From the NCBI RefSeq assembly GCF_000012725.1, contig NC_007406.1, positions 1,702,001 to 1,766,000 on the forward strand: a DNA stretch of 64,000 nucleotides. The letters are read 5' to 3'. The position numbers and the translations under genes were made by a program. Shown here in pieces: positions 48,479 to 58,280 of the stretch (positions are counted from its first letter, which is position 1; every line of letters starts with the position of its first letter). The notes beneath the pieces are model-generated. The model made no database searches. It was not told where the DNA came from and saw only the letters and a list, made by a program, of their open reading frames with translations. Source of the DNA: Nitrobacter winogradskyi Nb-255 (GTDB lineage Bacteria > Pseudomonadota > Alphaproteobacteria > Rhizobiales > Xanthobacteraceae).

Positions 48479-48742
48479 ATGTTTCGCAAAATCGCATTCG
48501 CCGCGATCGCGGCTGCGTCGCTTGGTACGGCAACGTTGGCGCCCACCGCGGCGTTCGCTGGCAAGGGCTGGCATCACCACGGTCATCATCACCATCACGG
48601 GCATGGGCATCACCATCACGGCTGGCGCCATTATGCCTGGGGTCCCGGCCACTTCATCGGCGGGGGTGGCGGCTGCTATGTGCGCAGGCTGGTGCCGACC
48701 TCTTTCGGACCGCGCTGGCGCGTCGTCAATCGCTGCTTCTGA
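48479..48742 (+). CDS. Small exported histidine/glycine-rich protein
   Basis: 87 residues. GAGGAGAG site before the ATG. Signal peptide residues 1-28 (ending AAFAGKG), then a His-rich block with HHHGHHHHHGHGHHHHG and a glycine run, and a C-terminal domain CYVRRLVPTSFGPRWRVVNRCF with two cysteines. The His block may bind metal ions; this is inferred from composition. Followed by a hairpin terminator and convergent with the carboxylase pair. Confidence 0.75.
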   Translation: MFRKIAFAAIAAASLGTATLAPTAAFAGKGWHHHGHHHHHGHGHHHHGWRHYAWGPGHFIGGGGGCYVRRLVPTSFGPRWRVVNRCF

Positions 48743-48753
48743 TCACCGGGAAC

Positions 48754-48792
48754 GGCAGTCTCGCCCAAAAACAGGTGAGACTGCCCCTTTCG
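48754..48792 (+). terminator. Hairpin terminator after the His-rich gene
   Basis: GGCAGTCTC and GAGACTGCC pair around a 14-base loop, followed by CCTTTCGCTTTC. The T-run is interrupted, so it is a moderate call. Confidence 0.55.
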
Positions 48793-48795
48793 CTT

Positions 48796-50802
48796 TCAAG
48801 CGGCCGCCTCGATCTCGGCGAGTTCGACGCCTTCCCGCACGACATCGCCGACCCTGCATTTGATTTTCTTCAGCCTGCCTGCAAACGGAGCCCGCAAGGT
48901 CTGCTCCATCTTCATCACCTCCAGCGCGAGAATGGGGGCGCCCTTCTCCAGCAAAGTCCCTTCCTCCGCGAACAGCGCGACCACCGTGCCCGGCAGCGGC
49001 GCGATGATGCGATCTTCGCCGGCCTGCTCCTCCTCGTCTTCGCCAAACGGATCGACCCAGTGTAACTCGAACCGCCCGTTGCGCGTCCGCAAGTACAGTT
49101 CGCGTCCATCGACAGCGAACACCACATGGCTTCGTCGCCCATCGAGCGTGAGGATCATGCCTTCCGAGTCGTCCGCAGCGAATGCGAATGGAAGCTTCTT
49201 GTCCGCAAGCTGGATTTCATCCGGGCCATTGCCATAGACGAATGTGACCTCGTGCTCAGCCTGCCCCTGCCCCTGACGGAATACGAACCGCTGCCGGCGT
49301 CGGCCGACCGCCATCCAGCCCGCGGTTCGCCAGGGCGACGCCGGGTCCGTTGAAGATGCCTTGCTTTCCTCCAGCAGGACGGCGGCGACGGCGGCTGCGA
49401 GTTCGGTCTCGCCCGGCGCCGTCGAGGGCCGGGTCAGCTCTTGCAGATGACGCTCGATGAACCCGGTGTCGACCGCGTTGGCGCGCACATCCGCGTGCGT
49501 GATCAGCGCGGACAGGAACGGAATGTTGGTGGCGATGCCGCGAACGTCCGTTTCGTCCAATCCGCGCGCCAGGCGGCGGATCGCGGCCTGGCGGGTCGGC
49601 GCCCAGGCGATCACCTTGGCGAGCATGGCGTCGTAGCTTGGCGGAACCGCATCGCCTTCACGGTAGCCGGCGTCGATACGCAAGCCGTCAACCTCCGGCG
49701 GCGTACGCCACATTCTGATGCGGCCGACGGACGGCATGAAGTTCCGGTCCGGATCTTCGGCATAGACCCGTGCTTCGATGGCGTGACCGTTCAGTGTGAT
49801 CTGGTCCTGCGTCAGCGGCAGCTTCTCGCCGAACGCCACCCGAAGCTGCCATTCCACGAGATCTATCCCGGTGACGAGTTCGGTCACGGGATGCTCGACC
49901 TGCAGGCGGGTATTCATTTCGATGAAGAAGACGTCCCTGCCGTCAGATACGAACTCGACTGTGCCCGCGCCGATATAATTCACGATGGCGGCGGCCTTGC
50001 GCGCGGCTTCGCAGACCCTGTCGCGCTGCGCGGCGTTGAGTGTCGGCGATGGCGCTTCCTCGATCACCTTCTGGTGCCGCCGCTGCAAGGTGCATTCACG
50101 CTCGAACAACGACAGCAGATTGCCATGGCTGTCGCCGATCACCTGCACTTCGATATGCCGGGGATTTTCGACGTATTTCTCGATCAGCATTCGCTCATCG
50201 CCGAAGGCCGCGCCGGCCTCGCGCCGGGCGCTGACGATAGCGGGAGCCAGTTCCGCGGCCGACCGCACGATCCGCATGCCGCGGCCGCCGCCGCCGCCGG
50301 ACGCCTTCACGAGAACCGGATAGCCGATCCGGTCCGCGGTATTCCGCAGCGTGGCTTCGTCCTGCGCCTCGCCATGATAGCCCGGCACCAGCGGCACGTC
50401 AGCCTTTTGCATCAGCGCCCTGGCGTCCGATTTCGTTCCCATCGCGGTCATCATCGCCGCTGTCGGCCCGACAAACACGAGGCCGGCATCGGCGCAGGCT
50501 TGCGCGAAGCCGGCATTCTCCGACAAGAACCCGTAGCCCGGATGGACGCCTTCCGCGCCGGTTCTGCGCGCGGCGTCGATCACTTTCCCGACGTTGAGAT
50601 AGCTGTCGCGGGCGGGCGCGGGTCCAAGGCACACCGCCTCGTCGGCCAAGGCGACATGCAGCGCGTCGCGGTCTGCCTCCGAATAGACGGCGACGGTGCG
50701 CAGGCACATGGCGCGGGCGGTGCGGATGACGCGGCACGCGATCTCGCCGCGATTGGCGATCAGGAGCGTCGTGAAGGGGCGACAGGTTGGAGCGCCGGCC
50801 AT
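48796..50802 (-). CDS. mccA: Biotin carboxylase/biotin carrier subunit (methylcrotonyl-CoA carboxylase alpha type)
   Basis: 668 residues from ATG 50802. Biotin carboxylase domain 1-460 (LLIANRGEIACRVIRTARAM ... KASGGGGGRGMRIV ... IEMNTRLQVEHPVTELVTGIDLVEWQLRVA), a middle linker domain and a biotinyl domain with EVMKMEQTLRAPFAGRL at the C-terminus. With the adjacent carboxyltransferase it carboxylates an acyl-CoA; the partner suggests 3-methylcrotonyl-CoA (leucine breakdown), but propionyl or geranyl-CoA cannot be excluded. Two bases after the beta subunit stop. Confidence 0.9.
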   Translation of the reverse strand: MAGAPTCRPFTTLLIANRGEIACRVIRTARAMCLRTVAVYSEADRDALHVALADEAVCLGPAPARDSYLNVGKVIDAARRTGAEGVHPGYGFLSENAGFAQACADAGLVFVGPTAAMMTAMGTKSDARALMQKADVPLVPGYHGEAQDEATLRNTADRIGYPVLVKASGGGGGRGMRIVRSAAELAPAIVSARREAGAAFGDERMLIEKYVENPRHIEVQVIGDSHGNLLSLFERECTLQRRHQKVIEEAPSPTLNAAQRDRVCEAARKAAAIVNYIGAGTVEFVSDGRDVFFIEMNTRLQVEHPVTELVTGIDLVEWQLRVAFGEKLPLTQDQITLNGHAIEARVYAEDPDRNFMPSVGRIRMWRTPPEVDGLRIDAGYREGDAVPPSYDAMLAKVIAWAPTRQAAIRRLARGLDETDVRGIATNIPFLSALITHADVRANAVDTGFIERHLQELTRPSTAPGETELAAAVAAVLLEESKASSTDPASPWRTAGWMAVGRRRQRFVFRQGQGQAEHEVTFVYGNGPDEIQLADKKLPFAFAADDSEGMILTLDGRRSHVVFAVDGRELYLRTRNGRFELHWVDPFGEDEEEQAGEDRIIAPLPGTVVALFAEEGTLLEKGAPILALEVMKMEQTLRAPFAGRLKKIKCRVGDVVREGVELAEIEAAA

Positions 50803-50804
50803 GA

Positions 50805-52409
50805 TCACATCCTGAACAGGCCGAAGGTCGTCGGCTCGATCGGCGCATTCGCCGCGGCGGACAATCCAAGTCCCAACACGAGACGCGTGTCGGCGGGATC
50901 GATCACCCCGTCGTCCCACAACCGCGCGGTGGCGTAATAGGGATTGCCCTGGCTCTCGTATTGCGCGCGGATCGGCGCCTGGAATTCACTCTCATCCTCC
51001 GCCGACCAGGTGCCGCCCTTGGCTTCGATGTTCTCCCGCCGCAGCGTACTGAGAACCATCGCGGCCTGTTCGCCGCCCATCACCGAGATGCGCGCGTTAG
51101 GCCACATCCACAAAAAACGCGGCGAGAAAGCGCGTCCGCACATGCCGTAATTGCCGGCGCCGTAGGAGCCGCCGATCACCACCGTGAACTTCGGCACGCC
51201 CGCGGTCGCGACCGCCGTGACGAGCTTGGCCCCGTCGCGCGCGATGCCGCCCGCCTCGTACTTCTTGCCGACCATGAAGCCCGTGATGTTCTGCAGGAAG
51301 ACCAGCGGAATGCCGCGCTGGCAGCACAACTCGATGAAGTGAGCGCCCTTCAGTGAGCTTTCGCTGAACAGGATGCCGTTGTTGGCGACGACGCCGACCG
51401 GGTATCCCCAGATATGGGCGAAGCCGCACACCAGCGTCTGGCCGTAGAGCTTCTTGAATTCGTCGAACTCAGAGCCGTCAACGATGCGGGCGATGACGTC
51501 GCGCACGTCGAACGGCTTGCGGCCGTCCGCCGGTACGACGCCGTAGATTTCCTCCCGTGCGAACAGCGGTTCGCGCGGCTCGCGCATGTTGAGCGCGGCG
51601 CGCTGCGGAGGCTTCAGGGTGGAAACGATGCGGTGCGCGATCCCGATCGCATCGGCGTCATTTCGCGCATAATGATCGGTGACGCCGGATTGGCGCGAAT
51701 GCACGTCCGCGCCGCCGAGTTCCTCGGCGGTAACGACCTCGCCCGTGGCTGCCTTCACGAGCGGCGGTCCGCCCAGAAAGATCGTGCCCTGATTACGTAC
51801 GATGATGCTCTCGTCCGACATCGCAGGCACGTAGGCTCCGCCCGCCGTGCACGATCCCATCACGATCGCGACCTGCGGAATGCCTGCCGCCGACATGCTG
51901 GCCTGATTGTAGAAGATGCGCCCGAAGTGCCGCTCGTCGGGAAATATCTCGTCCTGGTGCGGCAGGAAGGCCCCGCCGGAATCCACCATGTAGATGCAGG
52001 GCAGATTGTTCTGCCGCGCGATATCCTGCGCGCGCAGATGCTTCTTCACAGTCATCGGATAGTAGGTGCCGCCCTTGATCGTGGCGTCGTTGGCGACGAT
52101 CACGCACTCACGGCCGGCGACGCGTCCCACGCCCGTGATGATGCTCGCCGAATGCACGTCGCCGCCGTACATCCCGTTAGCTGCCAGCGGCGACAGTTCG
52201 AGAAACGCGGTGCCGGGATCGAGCAGTAGATCGATGCGGTCGCGGGCCAGCATTTTTCCGCGCGAGACATGGCGCGCGACCGCGGCCTCGCCGCCTCCGC
52301 CCGCGACGCCCGCGAGCTTTTCGCGCAGCTCGCCGACCAGCGTTTTCATCGCTTCGACGTTGCGCGCGAAATCTGACGACGTGGGATCGACACCGGAACG
52401 GAGCGCCAT
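50805..52409 (-). CDS. mccB: Carboxyltransferase subunit (methylcrotonyl-CoA carboxylase beta type)
   Basis: 534 residues from ATG 52409 ([21 protein letters not shown]). Crotonase-like halves with [123 protein letters not shown], which reads as MCC beta, not propionyl-CoA carboxylase. First gene of the operon with the alpha subunit; the other leucine-pathway genes (isovaleryl-CoA dehydrogenase, AUH) are not in the window. Confidence 0.9.
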   Translation of the reverse strand: MALRSGVDPTSSDFARNVEAMKTLVGELREKLAGVAGGGGEAAVARHVSRGKMLARDRIDLLLDPGTAFLELSPLAANGMYGGDVHSASIITGVGRVAGRECVIVANDATIKGGTYYPMTVKKHLRAQDIARQNNLPCIYMVDSGGAFLPHQDEIFPDERHFGRIFYNQASMSAAGIPQVAIVMGSCTAGGAYVPAMSDESIIVRNQGTIFLGGPPLVKAATGEVVTAEELGGADVHSRQSGVTDHYARNDADAIGIAHRIVSTLKPPQRAALNMREPREPLFAREEIYGVVPADGRKPFDVRDVIARIVDGSEFDEFKKLYGQTLVCGFAHIWGYPVGVVANNGILFSESSLKGAHFIELCCQRGIPLVFLQNITGFMVGKKYEAGGIARDGAKLVTAVATAGVPKFTVVIGGSYGAGNYGMCGRAFSPRFLWMWPNARISVMGGEQAAMVLSTLRRENIEAKGGTWSAEDESEFQAPIRAQYESQGNPYYATARLWDDGVIDPADTRLVLGLGLSAAANAPIEPTTFGLFRM

Positions 52410-52643
52410 GACAGTCCGAATGCTTGGCGCGCGTTGAAACGCGCGCTTCAATCCGGCCAGATTACGATGATTTGGGATCAAAGCGATCCATAATCATGAA
52501 CCTGATCGATTCCCCTATTTTTGATGCGCGGGACGCAGGTGGGCGACGGTTATGATTTGCCTCATGCCACTAAGACGCCATGCCCCTTCGGTAAGGTCAG
52601 TCTGCTGGCTGGCCTGTCGATAGCTTTAATGGGTCCTAGAGCT

Positions 52644-52946
52644 TCAATGGGTCCAGGGTTCGATGCGGCGGAATGCGAAATTGTCCGAGTAGGCAGCCTT
52701 TCGTGTCGCCCTTCCCTTCGGCTCGATCACTTGATAGGGGATGCCTTCGCGCTCGCAATAGGCGATCGCATCCTCCCTGGTCTCGAAACGAAGCGTGATC
52801 TGCTGCTTCGTGTCGCCGGAACTGGTCCAGCCCATCAGCGGCTCGATCGCTCTTGGCTGCTCGGGCTCGTAGTCCAGTTGCCATTCCCTGGTCCTGGCGG
52901 CGCCCGATTGCATCGCGTTCTTGGCGGGCTTGAAGATACGGGCCAT
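52644..52946 (-). CDS. NDUFS4-like complex I accessory subunit (ETC complex I conserved region)
   Basis: 100 residues from ATG 52946 ([100 protein letters not shown]). This is the ETC_C1_NDUFA4 / NDUFS4 fold: the stretch MGWTSSGDT...L.F...E.AI.Y....G. and the YSDNF end are diagnostic. It is an accessory subunit of respiratory NADH dehydrogenase in alphaproteobacteria and mitochondria. It stands alone, away from an nuo operon. Confidence 0.9.
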   Translation of the reverse strand: MARIFKPAKNAMQSGAARTREWQLDYEPEQPRAIEPLMGWTSSGDTKQQITLRFETREDAIAYCEREGIPYQVIEPKGRATRKAAYSDNFAFRRIEPWTH

Positions 52947-53206
52947 CATGGATTTCGCTGGTACCTGCTGTTGACGTTGATCCGGCAGCAAGCCGCCGGA
53001 CATCCCTGGATCTCAAGTATATTCGTTATGTCACGGCCTGACAATCTGGCCCGAACGGCATTGGGCATCGCCTTCCGCAGTCGGCCCGTTCTTGGCCTTG
53101 AGGGATGACGGATCGACCACGTCGTGTGGAAGCGCGGCCGAACGAAGGTGGTTTCACGAAATGTTCGACCACCTCCGTGCGAACGAGGCCGGGGGTCAAA
53201 TTTGCC

Positions 53207-53557
53207 TCAGGGAACGGAAGGGTGTGGTTGATCCTCTACCGCGCCTGAATCGGCAAATTCAGTACCTCTGCCGGCCAGAAGTTCTTTCAGATGGCCGCGC
53301 AACCGCTCCGCCTTTTCATACCGCAGCGAAGCGACGGTGACCTTGTCGACGGCGACAATGATCTGGGTGGCTGCATTCACGCATGAAATCCGGCCGGATG
53401 CGTTATCAACGCCCGCGAGCGCTTTGCCCAGTCCGGTTTCCAGCGTCTCGGCTTCAAGCGTGTTCAGCGTGAGCGGATCACCGCCATCAATCGCAATATC
53501 AATCTCGAGGCCGTCCCCCTGGGGCGGCTTACGAGCGCCAAGCGTCCAACTACTCAT
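53207..53557 (-). CDS. Hypothetical protein downstream of tRNA-Pro
   Basis: 116 residues from ATG 53557 (MSSWTLGARKPPQGDGLEIDIAIDGGDPLTLNTLEAETLETGLGKALAGVDNASGRISCVNAATQIIVAVDKVTVASLRYEKAERLRGHLKELL). No family recognised. Mixed alpha/beta composition, single Cys. It follows tRNA-Pro on the same strand and may be cotranscribed with it. Confidence 0.6.
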   Translation of the reverse strand: MSSWTLGARKPPQGDGLEIDIAIDGGDPLTLNTLEAETLETGLGKALAGVDNASGRISCVNAATQIIVAVDKVTVASLRYEKAERLRGHLKELLAGRGTEFADSGAVEDQPHPSVP

Positions 53558-53654
53558 TGCTTCGCCTTCCTCACCATCGCGAATGTCCGCCCTTTTCGCC
53601 ACCCTGGTCGTTCGGGAAGGATTCGTCGATCGAAACCGACAAGATACTGGTTGA

Positions 53655-53731
53655 TGGTCGGGGCAGCTGGATTCGAACCAACGACCTGCAGTACCCAAAA
53701 CTGCCGCGCTACCAGGCTGCGCTATACCCCG
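53655..53731 (-). tRNA. tRNA-Pro(UGG)
   Basis: 77 nt including an encoded CCA. Acceptor CGGGGTA, D-arm, anticodon stem GCAGT/ACTGC with loop TTTGGGT (anticodon TGG), T-arm with GGTTCGAATCC. Complete cloverleaf. Confidence 0.95.
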
Positions 53732-53801
53732 ATCTGCTGGGAAACGATGTCGTTACATCCTTCCGGGCGGCCCAGCAAGTCGCTCAGAGTTTCCAGCGGA
53801 C

Positions 53802-54314
53802 TCAGCGGCCGTTGAAGAGCGGATGCGACACCCGGTCGCCTGTCGCGATTCCGTATTTTTTCGCGGTGCCTCCGATCACCTCGAGCACACCTTTAGCCAG
53901 ACCCCGCGACGAGATGATCCGGGTCGATAGAGGCTCGGTGTTTTCGGCGATCCGCACAATGCGACCATTCGAGCCGATAAAGATCATGTCGAGCGAGATG
54001 TAGGTGTTCTTCATCCACATCGACACCTGCTGCGCAGGAGAAAAATCGAACAGCATACCCTGCCCGTCAGGCAGATGCTTTCGATGCATCAATCCGGTGG
54101 CCTTCTCCTCGGGGGTCGTCGCCATCTCGACCGAGAATATCTTTACGCCGGTCCTGGTCGCGATTTCGAGCGGCTGGAATTCGGCGGCGTGGACACCCCC
54201 GTCGTCCGGGGCGACCACGACAATCCAGGAAAACAGGACAATTCCCAAACCGGCGCGGAACCACCCAAAACCGACATCCCGCAGTCCTAGCATCGGACAA
54301 CCTGTCAGAACCAT
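53802..54314 (-). CDS. DUF192 family exported protein
   Basis: 170 residues from ATG 54314; the frame extends upstream to 54383 but the signal-like segment (GFGWFRAGLGIVLFSWIVVVAPDDGGVHAAE) begins after it. The domain IFSVEMATTPEEKATGLMHRKHLPDGQGMLFDFSPAQQVSMWMKNTYISLDMIFIGSNGRIVRIAENTEPLST is DUF192, with the typical GLM-R and MWMKNT-I-LDMIFI blocks. Function unknown; exported. It lies between the double cold-shock gene and tRNA-Pro on one strand, probably one transcript. Confidence 0.88.
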   Translation of the reverse strand: MVLTGCPMLGLRDVGFGWFRAGLGIVLFSWIVVVAPDDGGVHAAEFQPLEIATRTGVKIFSVEMATTPEEKATGLMHRKHLPDGQGMLFDFSPAQQVSMWMKNTYISLDMIFIGSNGRIVRIAENTEPLSTRIISSRGLAKGVLEVIGGTAKKYGIATGDRVSHPLFNGR

Positions 54315-54445
54315 GATCAAAAGCAGCGATCGCCGCAAACCGCCCGCCGCCGCTGGCAGCCGGCGGTTACAAGCGCAGAACACGATTCCCGAAAATCAAA
54401 TCCCAAGCAACCCCGGGCGGCTTCCACGGCGGCCTGTTTGGCAGA

Positions 54446-55114
54446 TCAGTGCGAGGACACGCTGGGGGCACCCGTTTCAGGTTGGACTTCCGCGGCCATC
54501 ATGCCCTTGCTACCCGGCCCGAAGCGGACCAGGACGAACTGCCCCGGCCGAAGTTCCGTGATGCCGAAGCGCCGTAGCGTTTCCATGTGCACGAAAATAT
54601 CCGGAGTTCCCTCGCCGCGCGTCAAGAAGCCAAATCCCCGCAATCGATTGAACCATTTGACCTGCGCCCTCTCCAGGCCGCTGGTGGGTGTTACGCTGAC
54701 ATGTGTCCGGGGTGGCAGCATCTGCGCGGGATGAATCGCGGTGGACTCGTCCATCGACGTGATCCGGAACGCCTGATAGCCTTTCGCCCGCTGCACGCAG
54801 TCACAGACCAGGCGGGCTCCCTCATAAGCGGTCTGATAGCCGTCGCGACGAAGCACCGTGACGTGCAGGAGCACATCCGGCCAGCCATTATCGGGGACGA
54901 TAAATCCGTAGCCTTTTGAAGCGTCGAACCATTTGATGACGCCGCTGATCTCGACGATGTTGGCGGGAGATTCCCCTAGCCCGGCAAACGGACCGGCTCC
55001 CGCCTCTCGATCGTTCGTTCCGGAAAATTCCTTGGATCCCAAGGGATCGCTCACCGCCGGCCCCGCAAACTTCCTGGATTCAAAACCGTCCGACCCCATG
55101 ACGCAGGCCCCCAC
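54446..55114 (-). CDS. Protein with two cold-shock domains
   Basis: 222 residues; start may be MGSDGF a few codons in. After a 45-residue low-complexity lead come CSD 1 (EISGVIKWFDASKGYGFIVPDNGWPDVLLHVTVLRRDG, about residues 53-115) and CSD 2 (ERAQVKWFNRLRGFGFLTRGEGTPDIFVHMETLRRFG, about 145-208). Both keep the RNP1 core (KGYGFI, RGFGFL). Likely a nucleic-acid chaperone. Double-CSD proteins of this type, followed by DUF192, are a pattern I recall from related alphaproteobacteria. Confidence 0.9.
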   Translation of the reverse strand: MGACVMGSDGFESRKFAGPAVSDPLGSKEFSGTNDREAGAGPFAGLGESPANIVEISGVIKWFDASKGYGFIVPDNGWPDVLLHVTVLRRDGYQTAYEGARLVCDCVQRAKGYQAFRITSMDESTAIHPAQMLPPRTHVSVTPTSGLERAQVKWFNRLRGFGFLTRGEGTPDIFVHMETLRRFGITELRPGQFVLVRFGPGSKGMMAAEVQPETGAPSVSSH

Positions 55115-55848
55115 ACATTTTTATTTACTACGGTTGCTTCAACTACGGCTGCAGTCTAGCGCAGCGTACCGTTATTTACGACCGTATATAGCCAGGCGAA
55201 TCTCACGAATCAAAAGATAACACTCTTGGGGGCGTCGCAAGACAAAAGATAAATCGATCGACATCTATAAACAGCCTTGCACAATGCACGAATCAACTCT
55301 CACCGGATTTTGATTCTCGGTCTGCCGATGGGTTTCAGCGCTGTCGAAAAGCATCGCTGGTACGTATTTCGGCTGTTATCGATAAGGTTTGTAGAAGCAT
55401 CATATCGTTTTACTATGTAGCGTGGGCGCGAACGGATCCAGGCGCCGGCAGTTCGAAGTACCCGTAGTTCGAAGTACTCGTAGCAAGTACCCTTTGACTG
55501 GCTCTCCGTCTGCGTTTGTTTTGAATTTTTCCCTGGAATTTCTCCAAGTCAGGCGCGTGAAGTCAGCCCACATCAACGACAATCTGAATGCCGCACGCAC
55601 GCAAAAAATATATGAACCTCGTTCAGTAGGCGTCTTGGGGCGTCGTGAAGGCAGGTCATCGCACCGCGCGCTAACAATTGAGACATCACCGCCTGCCGCG
55701 CATTCCGCGCGCGAATTTTACTTCTGAAACCGTCGTTGCTGAGCGCCGAAGCAGTCCACCCGCTGGCTGGGGCTTGCGATGCGGTGTCGGCCCGGAGAGA
55801 CCTCATCTCAGTCTCTCCGGGGGTCTTCAGTTCAGGTCAAATCAGGGG
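55115..55848. other. 734-bp intergenic region, AT-rich part
   Basis: More AT-rich than its surroundings between about 55100 and 55400. Holds a short tandem repeat (AGTTCGAAGTACCCGT and AGTTCGAAGTACTCGT at about 55450-55485). A plus-strand frame of 101 codons (55422-55727) has no ribosome binding site or protein-like composition and is not called. The likely promoter of the double-CSD gene lies at its left end. Confidence 0.4.
55791..55821 (-). terminator. Perfect 11-bp hairpin after the glycine-rich gene
   Basis: CCCGGAGAGAC and GTCTCTCCGGG around a 9-base loop. No clear U-run on either strand, so it may be a terminator of the minus-strand gene at 55849 or an RNA-stabilising stem. Confidence 0.5.
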
Positions 55849-56295
55849 TCACCAGCGCCCGCGGCCACCCCAACCTCGGCCACCGTAATAGGCACGGCCG
55901 CCACCCCAGTGGCGATGACCTCCGTAATATCCGCGACCTCCATAATAGCCCCGGCCGCCCCGGCCGCCCCAACCGCGATATCCGCGGTAGCCGCCGTAGT
56001 AGCCTGGACCCCATCCGCCGCCATAAAAGCCCGGCCCCCATCCGCCGCCCCAGCCACCACCCCAACCGCCGCCCCAGCCGGCGCCGTAGATGCCCGGTCC
56101 ATAGCCATAGTAGGGTCCGCCGCCGTAGTAACCGTAGGGTCCGTAGAACGAACTCGCCATCGCGCCCGCTGCGAGAGCGCCGACGGCAAGACCGACTCCA
56201 AGACCCGGTCCAAATCGCTGAGCCTGAGCCGGTGCCGATACGACGGCACTGCCGAGCGCGGCCACGGTCGCAATCATGATCAAGTTCTTCTTCAT
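55849..56295 (-). CDS. Exported glycine/tyrosine-rich protein
   Basis: 148 residues. GAGAGGA site before the ATG. Signal peptide residues 1-26 (KKNLIMIATVAALGSAVVSAPAQAQ), then a hydrophobic Gly/Ala stretch, then Gly/Tyr/Trp repeats (YGPYGYYGGGPYYGYG, GWGGGWGGGWGGGWGPGFYGGG, GGRGYYGGRGYYGG). Composition is like that of the exported Gly-rich protein at 12929-13564, but without the C-terminal cysteine domain. Function unknown. Confidence 0.75.
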   Translation of the reverse strand: MKKNLIMIATVAALGSAVVSAPAQAQRFGPGLGVGLAVGALAAGAMASSFYGPYGYYGGGPYYGYGPGIYGAGWGGGWGGGWGGGWGPGFYGGGWGPGYYGGYRGYRGWGGRGGRGYYGGRGYYGGHRHWGGGRAYYGGRGWGGRGRW

Positions 56296-56733
56296 GTCGC
56301 TATCCTCTCACCAGAGATCGTCGCAATAATGTGTTCTCTAAAAGGTGGTTTGCAATGCGCTTGCTTGAATACATTCCAGATCGGGGTTCTATCGTTATCG
56401 CCTTGGTTTCCAAACGTGATGATTCAGCCTGACGCCGGACGCCGCCCCCGAGGTCCGATGAAATCGCTCTGCGATCCAACGACAAAATGGATCGTCGGAT
56501 TCTGCCCGAAAAGGCTGCTCAAGCGAGGGTGACGACCGTGCCGGGCTTTCGCGCATCATGCGGGGCAAACGAGCAAGTCGTCGAAAGGGTTCCATGGCCG
56601 TGGCAAAAAACGTCGTTTAGTTAACACTCCGCTTCGCGGCCCGGAATCGGAAACCGGATACAAAATCGACCATACCGATCTGATATTGCTATGATTCTAT
56701 TCACCCTCATCATCTCGTCAGGAGACATCACGG
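56296..56733. other. Intergenic region between divergent genes
   Basis: About 438 bases between the glycine-rich gene and glyoxalase I, divergent. It should hold both promoters; I see no repeat block, operator or small gene that I can support. Confidence 0.4.
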
Positions 56734-57183
56734 ATGCGCTACCTTCATACCATGCTGCGCGTGCGCAATCTTGAGATCGCGCTGAAATTCTATGTGGACG
56801 CGTTGGGATTGAAGGAGGTCCGGCGCGTCGACAACGACAAGGGGAAATTCACGCTGGTATTCCTGTGCGCCCCCGAGGACGAGGACCTTGTGAGGCAGTC
56901 GAGTGGGCGTGGCGCGCCGCTGGTCGAACTGACGTACAACTGGGTCGAGGAGACCTATGGCGAGGATCGCTTCTTTGGTCACCTTGCCTATGAGGTGGAC
57001 GACATCTACGCCACGTGTGAAAGGCTGATGAGGCTCGGGATCACGATCAATCGCCCTCCCCGCGATGGACAGATGGCGTTCATCCGCTCTCCGGACCTGC
57101 ACTCGATCGAACTGCTGCAGAAGGGCAAACCTCTTCCGGCGGCTGAACCGTGGACTTCAATGCCCAACACCGGTCATTGGTGA
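56734..57183 (+). CDS. gloA: Lactoylglutathione lyase (glyoxalase I)
   Basis: 149 residues. AGGAGAC site before the ATG. VOC fold; the four metal ligands of GloA are visible as His5 ([10 protein letters not shown]), Glu in PLVELTYN, His in [12 protein letters not shown] and Glu in [28 protein letters not shown] is typical of the Ni-type enzyme. Converts methylglyoxal-glutathione to lactoylglutathione. The C-terminus is about 15 residues longer than in E. coli. Confidence 0.93.
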   Translation: MRYLHTMLRVRNLEIALKFYVDALGLKEVRRVDNDKGKFTLVFLCAPEDEDLVRQSSGRGAPLVELTYNWVEETYGEDRFFGHLAYEVDDIYATCERLMRLGITINRPPRDGQMAFIRSPDLHSIELLQKGKPLPAAEPWTSMPNTGHW

Positions 57184-57358
57184 GAACCTCCGGCGACGTC
57201 GCTTGTGCCTGAATCGCGCGCGTTCGCGATGGGCAACGGGCGCGTCGTTGCGAGGCCACCTCAGTCCCAGGCAGTTGCTCGTCCCGTGGAAAGCGGGAAC
57301 GATCGACGGCGGTTCACGTTCTCTTTTTGCATATTATGGACACACTAAGGAGACGTCG

Positions 57359-57439
57359 ATGGGACGCGGACTTTTGCTTTGGCTGCTGGGCGTGCCGATA
57401 CCGGTGATACTTCTGCTGTGGCTGTTCTTCGGTACCTGA
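57359..57439 (+). CDS. 26-residue membrane protein
   Basis: AAGGAGA site seven bases before the ATG. Peptide begins MGRGLLLWLLGVPIPVILLL and ends WLFFGT: one hydrophobic helix broken by Pro. Followed at once by a strong terminator, so it is a separate small transcript or the last gene after gloA. Small proteins of this look occur in relatives, from memory; function unknown. Confidence 0.6.
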   Translation: MGRGLLLWLLGVPIPVILLLWLFFGT

Positions 57440-57466
57440 AACGCCCGCTAGTATTCTTCGTTGAAG

Positions 57467-57491
57467 GCCTCGCTTAAGCGAGGCTTTTCTT
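57467..57491 (+). terminator. Rho-independent terminator
   Basis: GCCTCGC-TTAA-GCGAGGC stem followed by TTTTCTTT. The stretch 57492-57785 after it holds nothing I can name before tRNA-Glu. Confidence 0.85.
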
Positions 57492-57785
57492 TGCGGGCGG
57501 CTCCCCGATCCGGTTTGTGGTGCAGTTGTAAAACTGCCGGTGTACCTGAAGGCCTCAAAGGTCGGCCTGAGAAGATATCAGGATGCGCCGCGATACGGGG
57601 TCTCTCCAGGGAGAACGCTTGCTCCTCCGGGCAAACGCCACTATACGTTTCGCCGCTGCCGCCGAGCCGGTTCGTCGCCGCCCGGAAACGCTGTCTGATC
57701 AGATCAACACAGGATATTGATCTAGCGGCGATATCGCAGCGCATTGAGACTGAAGCGACGGCGCGATTTGCCGCTGAAAAGTTCA

Positions 57786-57860
57786 GCTCCCTTCGTCTAT
57801 CGGTCAGGACGCCACCCTTTCACGGTGGAGAGAGCGGTTCGATTCCGCTAGGGAGCGCCA
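57786..57860 (+). tRNA. tRNA-Glu(UUC), likely attachment target of the right prophage
   Basis: 75 nt with encoded CCA. Acceptor GCTCCCT/AGGGAGC, anticodon stem CCACC/GGTGG with loop CTTTCAC (anticodon TTC), T-arm with GGTTCGATTCC. Phage-type genes begin just after its 3' end, as expected when a prophage inserts at a tRNA 3' end. No second copy of the 3' end is visible in the window. Confidence 0.95.
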
Positions 57861-57941
57861 ATGATTTCAATTGGTTAGCTCTCACACCGCCCGCCATGTC
57901 CAACATATGTCCAATAAACGGGCATTGTCATACGTGGACAG

Positions 57942-58112
57942 TTAGTCTTCCCCGTCTTCCCGCGTCTTAACGTGTACGCCGTGCTCCTTGGCTAAGGCGA
58001 GGATCTGCCCTTTCATATACTCGACGTTCTTCGCTAGGCATGTCACGTCCACAACCAAGCTCATCAACATGGTATGGGTGAAACCATCTTCAGCGTCTTC
58101 GAGAAGGGTCAT
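57942..58112 (-). CDS. Small prophage protein, unknown
   Basis: 56 residues from ATG 58112, chosen for the CAGGAGC site directly upstream; the frame runs on to 58163 but without a site. Sequence MTLLEDAEDGFTHTMLMSLVVDVTCLAKNVEYMKGQILALAKEHGVHVKTREDGED: helical, acidic ends, no known family. It lies just inside the prophage next to tRNA-Glu, divergent from the plus-strand two-gene module. Confidence 0.6.
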   Translation of the reverse strand: MTLLEDAEDGFTHTMLMSLVVDVTCLAKNVEYMKGQILALAKEHGVHVKTREDGED

Positions 58113-58280
58113 TTCGTAGCTCCTGTATCCGCGACCACTATGGCCACGAGCGAATAGAGCCACATTCGGGGCGCCTAGTCGAGACCTTGACCGGGAAAAA
58201 GTTTCGCGTAAGATACTGAAATATCTACTACATTACGGCAGGTTGTCAACCGAGTTGCGAATAAGCGCTCGCTTTCGGAC

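Noticed and set aside
49441-50937. 498-codon plus-strand frame opposite the carboxylase alpha subunit
   Set aside because: Shadow frame; the biotin carboxylase on the other strand is complete and conserved.
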